Source: DAOTXN01 sp034435435 (lineage in GTDB: Bacteria; Chloroflexota; Anaerolineae; S140-20). From it: a stretch of 14,991 nucleotides of DNA. The notes under the pieces are model-generated. The model had not been told where the DNA came from, searched no databases, and was given only the letters and a program-made list of their open reading frames with translations. The position numbers and the translations under genes were made by a program. Position 1 is the first letter of the stretch. The number at the start of each line of letters is the position of its first letter. Shown here one piece after another: positions 1 to 6,478 of the stretch. The DNA lies in assembly GCA_034435435.1 (NCBI GenBank), contig DAOTXN010000133.1:1-14991 (forward strand), given 5' to 3'.

Positions 1-242
1 GGTGAGAAACCCGCCCTACTCAATACGGTAGGGCGCGTTTCCATACGCGTCGTTCTAATGGCGGGTGAGAAACCCGCCCTACTCAATACGGTAGGGCGCG
101 TTTCCATACGCGCCATTCTAATGGCGGGTGAGAAACCCGCCCTACTCAATACGGTAGGGCGCGTTTCCATACGCGTCGTTCTAATGGCGGGTAAGAAACC
201 CGCCCTACTCAATACGGTAGGGCGCGTTTCCATACGCGCCAT
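1..242. repeat. Tandem array of four 63-bp units made of head-to-head palindromes (BIME-like)
   Basis: Units start at 1, 64, 127 and 190; the last stops at about 242, and the array may continue left of the window. Each unit holds two hairpins. One is GGCGGGT-GAGAA-ACCCGCC, the other GGCGCGT-TTCCAT-ACGCGCC (some units have an imperfect right arm). Their GTAGGGC ends face each other across the spacer TCAATACG, so one palindrome type appears in both orientations, as in enterobacterial BIMEs. The array lies directly downstream of the PAP2 stop. A reading frame runs through it only because 63 is divisible by three; coding is unlikely. Confidence 0.9.
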
Positions 243-255
243 CTGGAAGGTGATC

Positions 256-837
256 TCAAGCCAGATACAATTTCTGGGCCAGGGCAATCACCAAATCGAA
301 CAGCCGGTCGAGCTGGCGCAGCCTGCGCGTTACCAGCCACGCCGTTCCCGCGCCCAGCCCAAAACCCGCCAGAATATCGGCGGGATAGTGTACGCCGCAA
401 TACACCCGCGAAAAGGCAAAACTCGCTGCCAGGACCAGCATTGGCCAGCCCCAGCGCCGGTTTTGCAGCCACACCGTCGTGGCAAACCCAAACACGACCG
501 TGGCCGAGTTGCTGGGGAAGGAAGGGTCGGGCGGGCGGTAAAAGAGCAGGTTCACGTCGTGATAGCGAAAGGGGCGGTCTCGCGCCCACAGCATATTGAT
601 CAGCACGACCACCGCGCTGGAGATGAGCAGCACCACGGCAGCGCGCAGTACGGCCCGCTGGTGCTCGCGGCGCTCGTCGGCGGTGTGTCCCTCGAACCAC
701 ACGCCCAGCAGGCCCAATACTTGCAGCGTCGGCCCGACATAGTCGCTGACCAGGGCTTGCATTGCCTGATCGAGCGCCGGCGTGTGCCCGGCCAGGCCGT
801 TAATGAGTTGGAATAACCACAGGTCCAGGTTCGTCAT
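256..837 (-). CDS. PAP2-family phosphatase (undecaprenyl-diphosphatase-like), integral membrane
   Basis: The 193-residue protein carries the three PAP2 superfamily signatures: ARDRPF at 85-90 (KxxxxxxRP-type), FPSNSA at 107-112 (PSGH-type) and SRVYCGVHYPAD at 143-154 (SRxxxxxHxxxD). Several hydrophobic segments, roughly at 34-48, 65-82, 112-124, 131-145 and 155-170, fit a multi-pass membrane enzyme that removes phosphate from lipid pyrophosphates or phosphates. The oddity is Ser111 where most BcrC-like members have the His of FPSDHA; that His normally takes part in the reaction. The last-motif His150 and Asp154 are present. It lies 17 bp after the hydrolase-like gene; the start sits in a short TCATTCG repeat and has no clear Shine-Dalgarno site. 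Family assignment is firm; the substrate is inferred. Confidence 0.88.
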   Translation of the reverse strand: MTNLDLWLFQLINGLAGHTPALDQAMQALVSDYVGPTLQVLGLLGVWFEGHTADERREHQRAVLRAAVVLLISSAVVVLINMLWARDRPFRYHDVNLLFYRPPDPSFPSNSATVVFGFATTVWLQNRRWGWPMLVLAASFAFSRVYCGVHYPADILAGFGLGAGTAWLVTRRLRQLDRLFDLVIALAQKLYLA

Positions 838-854
838 TCGTCATTCGTCGGCGG

Positions 855-1939
855 TCAGTCGTCAGCCATCAGCCTGTCCCGGAACCACGCAACGGTCTGT
901 TCCATCGCTTGTCCCTCCTCCAAGAGCGTGAAATGGCGGCGGCTGGCGATGGGAAAAAGAGAGTTCTCGGCGTCGGTGATTCGCGTAGTCAATATGGCCT
1001 CCACCCCGTAGAGCGCGGCCAGGCGCTCGGACGGAGTAGAAAGAGCCGCGCCGGGCATCTGCAAGTCGGCGGCGGCGCGCTGAAAGGCATCCCGGCGGCG
1101 ACGCCAGCGCCAGACTTGCCAATAGCTCAGCTCGTGCAGCCACGCCAGGCCGGGCGGCGCCCCACCTTTCTTCCCCCCGCAGGCGGGGGGGATTGAGGGG
1201 GGGAGGTAGTGAGGGCGATGGGCGACACGGCCAGCGCCGCCCTGATCTGCGGGTCGGCGTGGGCGGCTTGCCACACGGCGTCGCCAGCCAGACCCAGGCC
1301 CAGCAGGCCGATGCGGTCGGCGATGATTTCGAGTTGATGGGTCAGATAGACGACCGCGGTGGACAGGTGGCCCAACAGTGTTTGGCGAGATAAAGGATCG
1401 GCGCAGCGTGTGACGGCCTGCGCGTCGAGCCATAATACCGCGATGCCGGCTTGATTCAACGCGCCGACAAGATCGGATGTTGCACGGACGAAAGCGGTCG
1501 GATCGGGTAGCACGGCTACGGCCGGGTAAAGAGAGGCCTCGTCAACCGCAGGGCGATAAAGAGTCGCCAGCAGGTTGCCCAACTGCACTGCTTCGCCGCC
1601 GGGCAGCGGGCGCAGGTGTCCTCGCTTGCGCTGTAGACGGCGGTCCGCGCCCGCCAGCGTGATGGTCAGCGCCAATAGCGCGCACAACGCGAACATGATG
1701 GCGACTTCGGTCCCGGCCGGGCCGGGGGTGAGGATTTCGGGAGCGAGGGTTATGTATGCCAGCAATGCGCCGCCGGTCAACCCGAGGCCGATGCGAGCGC
1801 CGCGTTTCCGGTCGGCGGTGAATAAGGCCAATCCATCGTAATCGCCTCGCGCCGCCGCCAGTTGCAGCATCCCCAGACAGGCGGTCGTCGCCATCAAGAT
1901 ATAACCAATCACGAGCGGGGCGTTCAGGTAGAAGCGCAT
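855..1939 (-). pseudogene. Membrane-anchored alpha/beta-hydrolase-like protein, frameshifted at a GC-rich palindrome
   Basis: Two overlapping reading frames together make one protein: 1939 down to about 1200, then about 1195 down to 855. The first frame starts with three hydrophobic segments (about residues 8-30, 48-66 and 77-97), followed by a hydrolase-like core with the sequence LLGLGLAGD. The second frame supplies the C-terminal part, including PIASRRHFTLLEE, which matches the usual catalytic-His region near the end of alpha/beta hydrolases. In the nucleophile elbow (GxSxG) the expected Ser is Gly, so the protein may have been non-catalytic even when intact. The frame changes inside a palindrome with two runs of seven G (1185-1191 and 1197-1203); one extra base there would restore about 361 residues. 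It is either a broken gene, a length-variable tract, or a homopolymer error. The fold call is moderate. Confidence 0.6.
1165..1213. repeat. GC-rich palindromic element inside the hydrolase gene
   Basis: CCCCCCGC (1173-1180) and GCGGGGGG (1183-1190) form an 8-bp stem with a 2-nt centre, followed by GATTGA and seven more G. This low-complexity palindrome type is scattered in many bacterial genomes (general knowledge). It interrupts an otherwise plausible protein and coincides exactly with the frame change. Confidence 0.7.
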
Positions 1940-1955
1940 AGAGGGCCGGCCAGGT

Positions 1956-2053
1956 GTAGGGTTGTTATTCCGCCCCGATGGGGCAGCGCGCCCTATTCTA
2001 CCTCAATTTCGGCGTTTGCGCCAGAAGGCATGAGAGTTGGGGCCTGCCCCTAC
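1956..2053. repeat. Mosaic of palindromic repeats at the 3' end of tupA
   Basis: The segment 1956-2001 starts GTAGGG, has the hairpin GCCCC-GAT-GGGGC at 1972-1984 and ends CCCTA...CTAC. A second motif, GGCCTGCCCCTAC, lies at 2041-2053; read on the minus strand it is GTAGGGGCAGGCC. The tupA stop codon (1998-2000) falls in the CTAC end of the first element, and the tupA homologous sequence ends at the second. Confidence 0.6.
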
Positions 2054-3032
2054 CGCTGCTGTTAGTGGATTGCACGTCGATGGCGTCCAGCGCCTGCACG
2101 TCGGCTTCGGGCCAGCCCATTTCCGTGTCCACCTTACCGGTGATTTTGAGGGCGACCTCGCCCGACGCGCCGCCAGTGGGTTCAGCGTCGCTGCCTCCGT
2201 GTTGCGCGCGCCACGGGGCCGAATCGGGGATGAATAGGGACGCGCCGAACTTGTCCACGCCAAAGCTGGCGATTTTTTCCTGCGTCGGCGCAGAGATGAG
2301 CCAATCTATGAAGGTGTTGGCTAGCTCCGCCTTGATGTGGGAGCCCTTGTCGGGGTTGACGGCGATTACGCCGTAGGGGTTGAACAGCAGCGGGTCCCCT
2401 TCGACCAGGATTTCCAGTTTCAGCCCTTCCAGCGTCATGGCCAGGTAGGTGGCGCGGTCGCTGAGAGTGTAGGCTTGCTGCTCGTTCGCCATGGTCAACA
2501 CCTCGCCCATGCCCTGCCCGGCCGAGATGTACCAGTTGCCGGCTGGCTCGATGCCGGCGGCGGTCCACAAGCTCTTTTCTTTGGTATGCGTGCCCGAGTC
2601 GTCGCCGCGCGAGACAAAGGGGGCCTGGGCGGCAGCGAGCTCTTGGAGCGCCCGGTCGGCCTTGCGCATACCGCGGATGCCGGCGGGATCATCTGCCGGT
2701 CCGACGATGACAAAGTCGTTGTACATCACGTCTTCGCGGCGCACGCCGTGCCCGGCGGCCATATACTCGTCCTCTTTGGCGCGGGCGTGCACCAGCAGCA
2801 CGTCGGCGTTGCCGTCCTGGCCCAACGTGATGGCCTGGCCGGTGCCCACGGCGATGACGTCTACCTCGACGTTGAATGTCTGCTCAAAATCGGGCAGGAT
2901 AAAGTCCAGCAGGCCCGAGTCGGCGGTGCTGGTGGTCGTCGCCAGAATCAACTTTTGCTCTTTCTTTGTTTCACCGCAACCGGCCAACAGCAAGACCGAC
3001 ATTCCGAGTAGAGCGAAAAGCTTTTTAAACAT
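1998..3032 (-). CDS. tupA: Tungstate ABC transporter substrate-binding lipoprotein, with truncated C-terminal extra domain
   Basis: This is the extracytoplasmic tungstate receptor. A lipoprotein signal ends in LLAGC with Cys19, followed by the TTTSTADSGLLD segment (from residue 32) typical of TupA and related oxyanion receptors, and later by SRGDDSGTHTKE and the GNWYISAGQGMGEVL block. The start is supported by AGGAG five bases before ATG. The receptor part ends near residue 270. Residues 291-326 (ALKITGKVDTEMGW...) look like the beginning of a second domain resembling the first strand of sulfite-oxidase-type molybdopterin domains. That resemblance is from memory and tentative. After Ser326 the sequence turns into repeat DNA, giving 18 unrelated residues and a stop. 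Gene order regulator-B-C-A is unusual in having the receptor last, 342 bp beyond tupC. Confidence 0.88.
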   Translation of the reverse strand: MFKKLFALLGMSVLLLAGCGETKKEQKLILATTTSTADSGLLDFILPDFEQTFNVEVDVIAVGTGQAITLGQDGNADVLLVHARAKEDEYMAAGHGVRREDVMYNDFVIVGPADDPAGIRGMRKADRALQELAAAQAPFVSRGDDSGTHTKEKSLWTAAGIEPAGNWYISAGQGMGEVLTMANEQQAYTLSDRATYLAMTLEGLKLEILVEGDPLLFNPYGVIAVNPDKGSHIKAELANTFIDWLISAPTQEKIASFGVDKFGASLFIPDSAPWRAQHGGSDAEPTGGASGEVALKITGKVDTEMGWPEADVQALDAIDVQSTNSSGRGRPQLSCLLAQTPKLR

Positions 3033-3056
3033 CGTTTCTCCTGATTATGAAAGATT

Positions 3057-3189
3057 GTAACTGCTCAGCCCAAATGCGTAAAAGCGGCAAACCCAAAGCC
3101 ATTCGACAGGATTCACAAGATTCACAGGATGGAATTCGTGGAAAAATCCTGTAAATCTTGTCCAAAGAGCTACCAGGGTGAGCAGTTAC
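3057..3189. mobile_element. 133-bp MITE-like element with terminal inverted repeats and 8-bp target duplication
   Basis: The left end GTAACTGCTCAGCC and right end (complement GTAACTGCTCACCC) form 14-bp inverted repeats with one mismatch. The element is flanked by identical 8-bp sequences, GAAAGATT at 3049-3056 and 3190-3197. A second copy at 14860 begins at the same base but lacks GAAAGATT before it, which fixes the left boundary. Inside, AAGATTCACAGGAT pairs imperfectly with ATCCTGTAAATCTT around a GGAATTC-containing loop. It has no coding capacity, so it would need a transposase from elsewhere. One caution: the right end also forms the hairpin CAGTTACGAAA-GATT-TTTCGTAACTG, so the right flank may itself be repeat-derived. 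It lies 24 bp upstream of tupA. Confidence 0.8.
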
Positions 3190-3374
3190 GAAAGATTTTT
3201 CGTAACTGCCAAAAAAGGAATTTACCACCAGGACACCAGGGCACAAAGGCTCAAGAGTGATACGATTTTTCTACCTCGGTGGCAAGCACACTTTACCCTT
3301 CGACAGGCTCACATCGCCCCGCAAGCGGAGCGACGCCGGGGGGGCAAGCTGTTTCACTCCTCACGTTTCACTCC
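3190..3374. other. Intergenic remainder between the MITE and tupC
   Basis: With the MITE, this makes a 342-bp gap inside the tup cluster. It holds no plausible gene. It contains short motifs that recur in GC-rich bacterial genomes, such as CACCAGGACACCAGGGCACAAAG-like sequence near 3225-3247, CCCTTCGACAGGCTCA at 3297-3312, and two TTTCACTCCTC copies near 3352-3376. A possible tupA promoter is listed separately. Confidence 0.5.
3257..3285 (-). promoter_or_regulatory. Possible sigma70-type promoter for tupA
   Basis: On the minus strand TTGCCA (3280-3285) and TATCAC (3257-3262) are separated by 17 bp. The -10 box matches the consensus at only four of six positions. It would let tupA be transcribed separately from tupBC across the 342-bp gap, with the MITE inside the leader. 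Confidence 0.3.
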
Positions 3375-4106
3375 TCAATACACCATCTCTCCGTTGACAA
3401 ACGCCCGCGTGCGCGGGTCGCGGGGAGCCTCGAAAAACGTCTCGACGTCGGCTATTTCGACGATATGACCTTCTAGCATCAGCGCCACACGGTGGGCCAG
3501 GCGCCTGGCTTGAAAGACATTGTGCGTCACCAGCACCAGGGTGACGCCGTACTCGCGGTTCAAGCGTCGCACGATCTCTTCGATCAGGCCGACGTTGTAC
3601 GGGTCCAGGTTGGCGGTCGGCTCGTCCAGCAGCAGCACGTCGGGGCGCAACACCATGGCCCGGGCCAGCGCCACCCGTTGGGCCTCGCCGCCCGACAGGG
3701 TGCGGGCCTTTTGGCGGGCCAGATCGCCCAGACCGACCTGCTCCAGGGTCGTTTCGATCTCGCGGCGCGAGTCGCGCCGGCCGCGCAGTTTCAGGCCAAA
3801 AGCCACGTTGTCCCGCACGCTGCGATTGAGCAACATCGGGCGTTGAAACACGGTGGTCACCCGCCGGCGCAGGGGCAGGGGCATATCCCGGTCTGGGGCG
3901 AACTCGGCCCCCAAAAAGTGAATGCGGCCCTGAGTGGGCGGCTCTAAAAAGTTGAGCAGGCGCAACAGGGTGCTTTTGCCCGCGCCGCTGGGGCCCACCA
4001 GCGCGAATATTTCGCCCCGATAGATTTCCAGGTCGTCCACCTGGAGCACGCGCCGCTTCGCATACGCCTTGACCAGGCCTTGCAAGCGAAAAATCGGCTC
4101 ACTCAT
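3375..4106 (-). CDS. tupC: Tungstate ABC transporter ATP-binding protein
   Basis: The 243-residue cytoplasmic ATPase powers tungstate import. It has Walker A GPSGAGKST at 38-46, the Q-loop Gln88, the ABC signature LSGGE at 137-141, Walker B VLLLDEPTANLD at 157-168 and the switch His195. The length is that of a compact TupC/ModC-type ATPase without the extra C-terminal regulatory domain of ModC. Its ATG overlaps the tupB stop in an ATGA arrangement, which points to translational coupling, and AAGGAAGG lies upstream. Specificity for tungstate rather than molybdate rests on the TupA-type receptor and the TupB-type permease next to it. Confidence 0.9.
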   Translation of the reverse strand: MSEPIFRLQGLVKAYAKRRVLQVDDLEIYRGEIFALVGPSGAGKSTLLRLLNFLEPPTQGRIHFLGAEFAPDRDMPLPLRRRVTTVFQRPMLLNRSVRDNVAFGLKLRGRRDSRREIETTLEQVGLGDLARQKARTLSGGEAQRVALARAMVLRPDVLLLDEPTANLDPYNVGLIEEIVRRLNREYGVTLVLVTHNVFQARRLAHRVALMLEGHIVEIADVETFFEAPRDPRTRAFVNGEMVY

Positions 4107-4765
4107 TCGTCAAAGGCCCTTCCTTGCAGGCGCAGCATGGCCACGTTGGTGACAAAAGACAGTCCCAACAGCACCGCTCCCAGCGCCAGCGCCAGGTCAA
4201 AGTTGCCCTTGCGCGTCTCTAGCACAATGGCCGTGGTCAGCACGCGCGTGCGGCCTTCGATGTTGCCGCCCACCAGCATGACCGCGCCGACTTCGGAGAT
4301 GATGCTGCCGAACCCGGCGATGATGGACACCATCACGCCCACACGGGCTTCGGACAGCACGGCTCGCACCGTCTGCCAGCGGGTGGCGCCCAAAGCCCGC
4401 ACTTGCTGGCGCAGTTGCGGATCCACGCCCATCACGGCGGCCATGGTGAACCCGGCCACCAGCGGGAACGAGATGATGCTTTGCGCCACCACCATCGCGC
4501 TGGGGGTGAAAAGCGGCGGGATGAAGGACCAGTGGAGCTGGCCCAATGGGCCGCTGCGCGAGAGCAACAGATAGACAAGCAGTCCGATAACGACCGGCGG
4601 AAAGCCCATGCCGGTGTACAGCAAGGCAATCACCAGTCGCCGCCCGGCAAAGCGGCTCAGCCCCATCAAGACGCCCAGCGGGATGCCGATGAGGGTGCTC
4701 AACAGCAGCGCCGTGCCCGATACTTGCAGCGATAGCGTGACGATTTCGACGAGTGATTGATTCAT
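4103..4765 (-). CDS. tupB: Tungstate ABC transporter permease
   Basis: The 220-residue inner-membrane protein forms the transport channel. It has about five to six hydrophobic segments (roughly 13-36, 43-66, 85-105, 145-170 and 190-210). The cytoplasmic loop QVRALGATRWQTVRAVLSEA near 121-140 fits the EAA motif that contacts the ATPase. The segments GFGSIISEVGAVMLVGGNI and TTAIVLETRKGNFDLALALG are characteristic of the TupB family as I know it. The gene starts 27 bp after the regulator stop and overlaps tupC by 4 bp, so regulator-tupB-tupC is probably one transcript. The Shine-Dalgarno site is weak, consistent with coupling to the upstream gene. Confidence 0.88.
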   Translation of the reverse strand: MNQSLVEIVTLSLQVSGTALLLSTLIGIPLGVLMGLSRFAGRRLVIALLYTGMGFPPVVIGLLVYLLLSRSGPLGQLHWSFIPPLFTPSAMVVAQSIISFPLVAGFTMAAVMGVDPQLRQQVRALGATRWQTVRAVLSEARVGVMVSIIAGFGSIISEVGAVMLVGGNIEGRTRVLTTAIVLETRKGNFDLALALGAVLLGLSFVTNVAMLRLQGRAFDE

Positions 4766-4792
4766 TTAGGAGATGGTGTGCCTTTGGGAAGA

Positions 4793-5902
4793 TTATGCAA
4801 CGACTCGCTCTTGTCCGGTTGACGCCGTATCGTAACCCCCCAGCGCAGCGACGGCCTCGCGGAACTGCGGCGAGCGAATCGCGCCGACCAGGGCTTGACC
4901 GGCGGACGAGCGCCACGTGACCTCCGAGAAGGCCAGCTCATAGTGCTCTTGAGTGAGCGGCACAAAATCCAGGCCAAAGGCGGCGGCGGCGGCGTGGATG
5001 CCCAGGCCAACGCTCGCCTCGCCCTGCTCCACGGCCCGGGCCACCGCCAGATGGGTCAATTCTTCGCGCTCGTAACCGGCTATTCGGTCGGACGCGACCG
5101 TCTGCTTATTCAACTGGGCGTCCAGCCAGACGCGGGTGCCAGAGCCGGCCTGCCGGTTGACCAGTCGCACGCCGGGGCGGGTCAGGTGGGGCAGGGCGGT
5201 CAGTCCTTGAGGATTGCCCGGCGGCACGATCAATCCTAGCGAGCGATGGACCAGGGTAATCAAAATCACGCGCTGGCCAGGAAATAAGCGGCGCACGAAA
5301 GGCGCGTTGTAACTGTCGCTGGCTTTATCCCACAAGTGAGTTCCGGCCACGTCGGCCTCATTGCGGGCCAGGGCCATCAGCCCGCCCAGGCTGCCGCTAT
5401 ACTCGACGCGCAACTCGACGCTGGGCGACTGTTCGGCCAACATCTGGGTCAGTAATTCGATGCTCAGGTCGTGGCTGCCGCCGAAACGCAGCTCTGAGGC
5501 CAAAAGAGGCGCCGGCGGGGGCGCATCATGCCGCCTGAACTCGTCCCAGCGAGCCACGGCGACCGAGAGCGCCGACTGGGCTTGCGCGGGCGTGTGTCCG
5601 GCGCTGAGCGCCTCTAGCAAAAAGGCCTCAGCCCGGTTGATTAGCGCCGCCCACCCCACCTGCGGACTTGGTTGCAAGGCGCTGGGCGCCACCTGCGTGC
5701 CGCCGCCGCGATAACCCGCCGCCAGCCCCTCTTGGGCCAGTTGGGCGTAGGCCCGGCCGACCGTGCCCGGAGTGCAGCCCCACTGTTGAGCCATGTCGCG
5801 CACGGGCGGCAGCTTGTCGCCAGGCTGAAATTCGCCGGCGGCGATGCGCCGGCGCAGGGACTCGGCGATTTCCTGGTAGAGAAAGGATTCAGTCTTGCTC
5901 AT
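4793..5902 (-). CDS. GntR-type regulator fused to a periplasmic-binding-protein-like domain, likely tungstate/molybdate responsive
   Basis: The 369-residue protein has an N-terminal GntR winged helix-turn-helix (residues 5-72: YQEIAESLRRRIAAGEFQPG, then LPPVRDMAQQWGCTPGTVGRA). Around residues 137-355 it has a PBP-like ligand domain, including QAGSGTR at 251-257, typical of the PBP_like family found in regulators and MoeA-linked proteins. The chosen ATG is preceded by AAAAGG at 6-bp spacing and begins just before the winged helix. An in-frame ATG 24 codons upstream (5974) would add an unlikely extension. It is the first gene of the tungstate cluster, so it most likely senses the transported oxyanion and controls the operon, including itself. 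The ligand is inferred from context only. Confidence 0.85.
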   Translation of the reverse strand: MSKTESFLYQEIAESLRRRIAAGEFQPGDKLPPVRDMAQQWGCTPGTVGRAYAQLAQEGLAAGYRGGGTQVAPSALQPSPQVGWAALINRAEAFLLEALSAGHTPAQAQSALSVAVARWDEFRRHDAPPPAPLLASELRFGGSHDLSIELLTQMLAEQSPSVELRVEYSGSLGGLMALARNEADVAGTHLWDKASDSYNAPFVRRLFPGQRVILITLVHRSLGLIVPPGNPQGLTALPHLTRPGVRLVNRQAGSGTRVWLDAQLNKQTVASDRIAGYEREELTHLAVARAVEQGEASVGLGIHAAAAAFGLDFVPLTQEHYELAFSEVTWRSSAGQALVGAIRSPQFREAVAALGGYDTASTGQERVVA

Positions 5903-6002
5903 CGTAAGCCTTTTGTCACCCTCACGCAGGTTACGGGAGGATAGCAAGGGCGCACAAATGTTCTTTGAGCACACAGCGGGTCGTTTGGCTTGTGATGATT
6001 GT

Positions 6003-6013
6003 ATTGACTCAAT
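6003..6013. promoter_or_regulatory. Candidate operator overlapping the regulator promoter
   Basis: ATTGACTCAAT is a perfect 5-1-5 palindrome lying between the -10 box and the expected transcription start of the regulator-tup promoter. That position suits autorepression by the GntR-type protein encoded just downstream. No second copy was found in the window, so the assignment is by position only. Confidence 0.35.
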
Positions 6014-6039
6014 TGTAACAAAATTCGGTCATTTGTCAA
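6012..6039 (-). promoter_or_regulatory. Sigma70-type promoter of the regulator-tup operon
   Basis: On the minus strand, a consensus TTGACA (6034-6039) and TACAAT (6012-6017) are 16 bp apart. Transcription should start near 6005, giving a leader of about 100 nt before the chosen regulator start. Confidence 0.7.
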
Positions 6040-6080
6040 ATCCAGGCCCATGCAAGGCGGATGGAAGCGTGTTTTGGTAC

Positions 6081-6109
6081 TTGCCATCAAGCGCCGGTTA
6101 CAGTACAAT
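6081..6109 (+). promoter_or_regulatory. Sigma70-type promoter of the small zinc-ribbon gene
   Basis: TTGCCA (6081-6086) and TACAAT (6104-6109) are separated by exactly 17 bp, and a gene with a good Shine-Dalgarno site starts 40 bp downstream. It diverges from the regulator promoter. Confidence 0.65.
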
Positions 6110-6148
6110 ATGTGTCAATACGAACTGTGTCGGTTCAAGGGGGGTAGT

Positions 6149-6361
6149 ATGCAACGCCGGCAACGCAGAGAACACAAAGAGATGATCTCTACGGTGGAAC
6201 TCACGCACACCGAGATCGTGTGGAGGCCCGGCCCGCTGGCAATGCGCTGGCGGCAGGCCTGGCTGAGCTGTCAGTGCGCGCTTGTGGGACACGCCGCCCC
6301 GCCGAGACGTAGCGGTCAGTGGTTGTTGTGTGATCGGTGCGGGAAACTGGTGGGGGATTAA
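6149..6361 (+). CDS. Small zinc-ribbon-like protein of unknown function
   Basis: The 70-residue protein is not one I recognise by name. The N-terminal part is basic (MQRRQRREHK). The C-terminal part has Cys41, Cys43, His48, Cys61 and Cys64 in the pattern CQC-LVGH...CDRCG, which suggests a single zinc site, as in short phage-type and ribbon proteins. The start is set by AAGGGGGG four bases before ATG and by a clear promoter at 6081-6109. A longer version starting at 6050 would begin upstream of that promoter and is rejected. It stands alone between the divergent tungstate operon and a repeat-rich gap. The short size leaves some doubt that it is expressed. Confidence 0.55.
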   Translation: MQRRQRREHKEMISTVELTHTEIVWRPGPLAMRWRQAWLSCQCALVGHAAPPRRSGQWLLCDRCGKLVGD

Positions 6362-6477
6362 GTGCGACGCACTTTTATGACAAAAGGATATTGCTGGTTG
6401 AGCATCACCCGCTCGCCCACGCGCAGCCGGGTGATGTTTTTATAGCCGAACCCGCAGGGCCGCTTGGCAGCGCAACT
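6358..6477 (-). pseudogene. Possible 3' relic of a minus-strand gene
   Basis: On the minus strand 39 codons ending in TAA read convincingly like a protein C-terminus (GYKNITRLRVGERVM, then LNQQYPFVIKVRRT). There is no start codon, because the sequence upstream is the 31-bp repeat array. It could be the tail of a gene whose body was lost when the repeats arrived. The same DNA forms the plus-strand hairpin at 6403-6436, so chance protein-like sequence is possible. The family is unknown. Confidence 0.3.
6403..6443 (+). terminator. Terminator-like hairpin downstream of the zinc-ribbon gene
   Basis: CATCACCCG (6403-6411) pairs with CGGGTGATG (6428-6436), with a 16-nt loop, followed by TTTTTAT. 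It is about 40 bp after the stop of the plus-strand gene, a suitable place for intrinsic termination. Confidence 0.5.
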
Positions 6478-6478
6478 C

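Noticed and set aside
58..816. Plus-strand 252-residue protein with a 21-residue repeat
   Set aside because: The frame runs through the 63-bp repeat array and then antisense to the well-supported PAP2 gene; it has no ribosome site.
5903..5974. Longer N-terminus for the GntR-type regulator
   Set aside because: The extra 24 residues precede a normal winged-helix start, and the downstream ATG has the ribosome site.
5903..6005. Molybdenum/tungsten cofactor riboswitch in the regulator leader
   Set aside because: Only a small imperfect hairpin is visible near 5919-5940; the large multi-stem structure expected of the Moco motif is not apparent.
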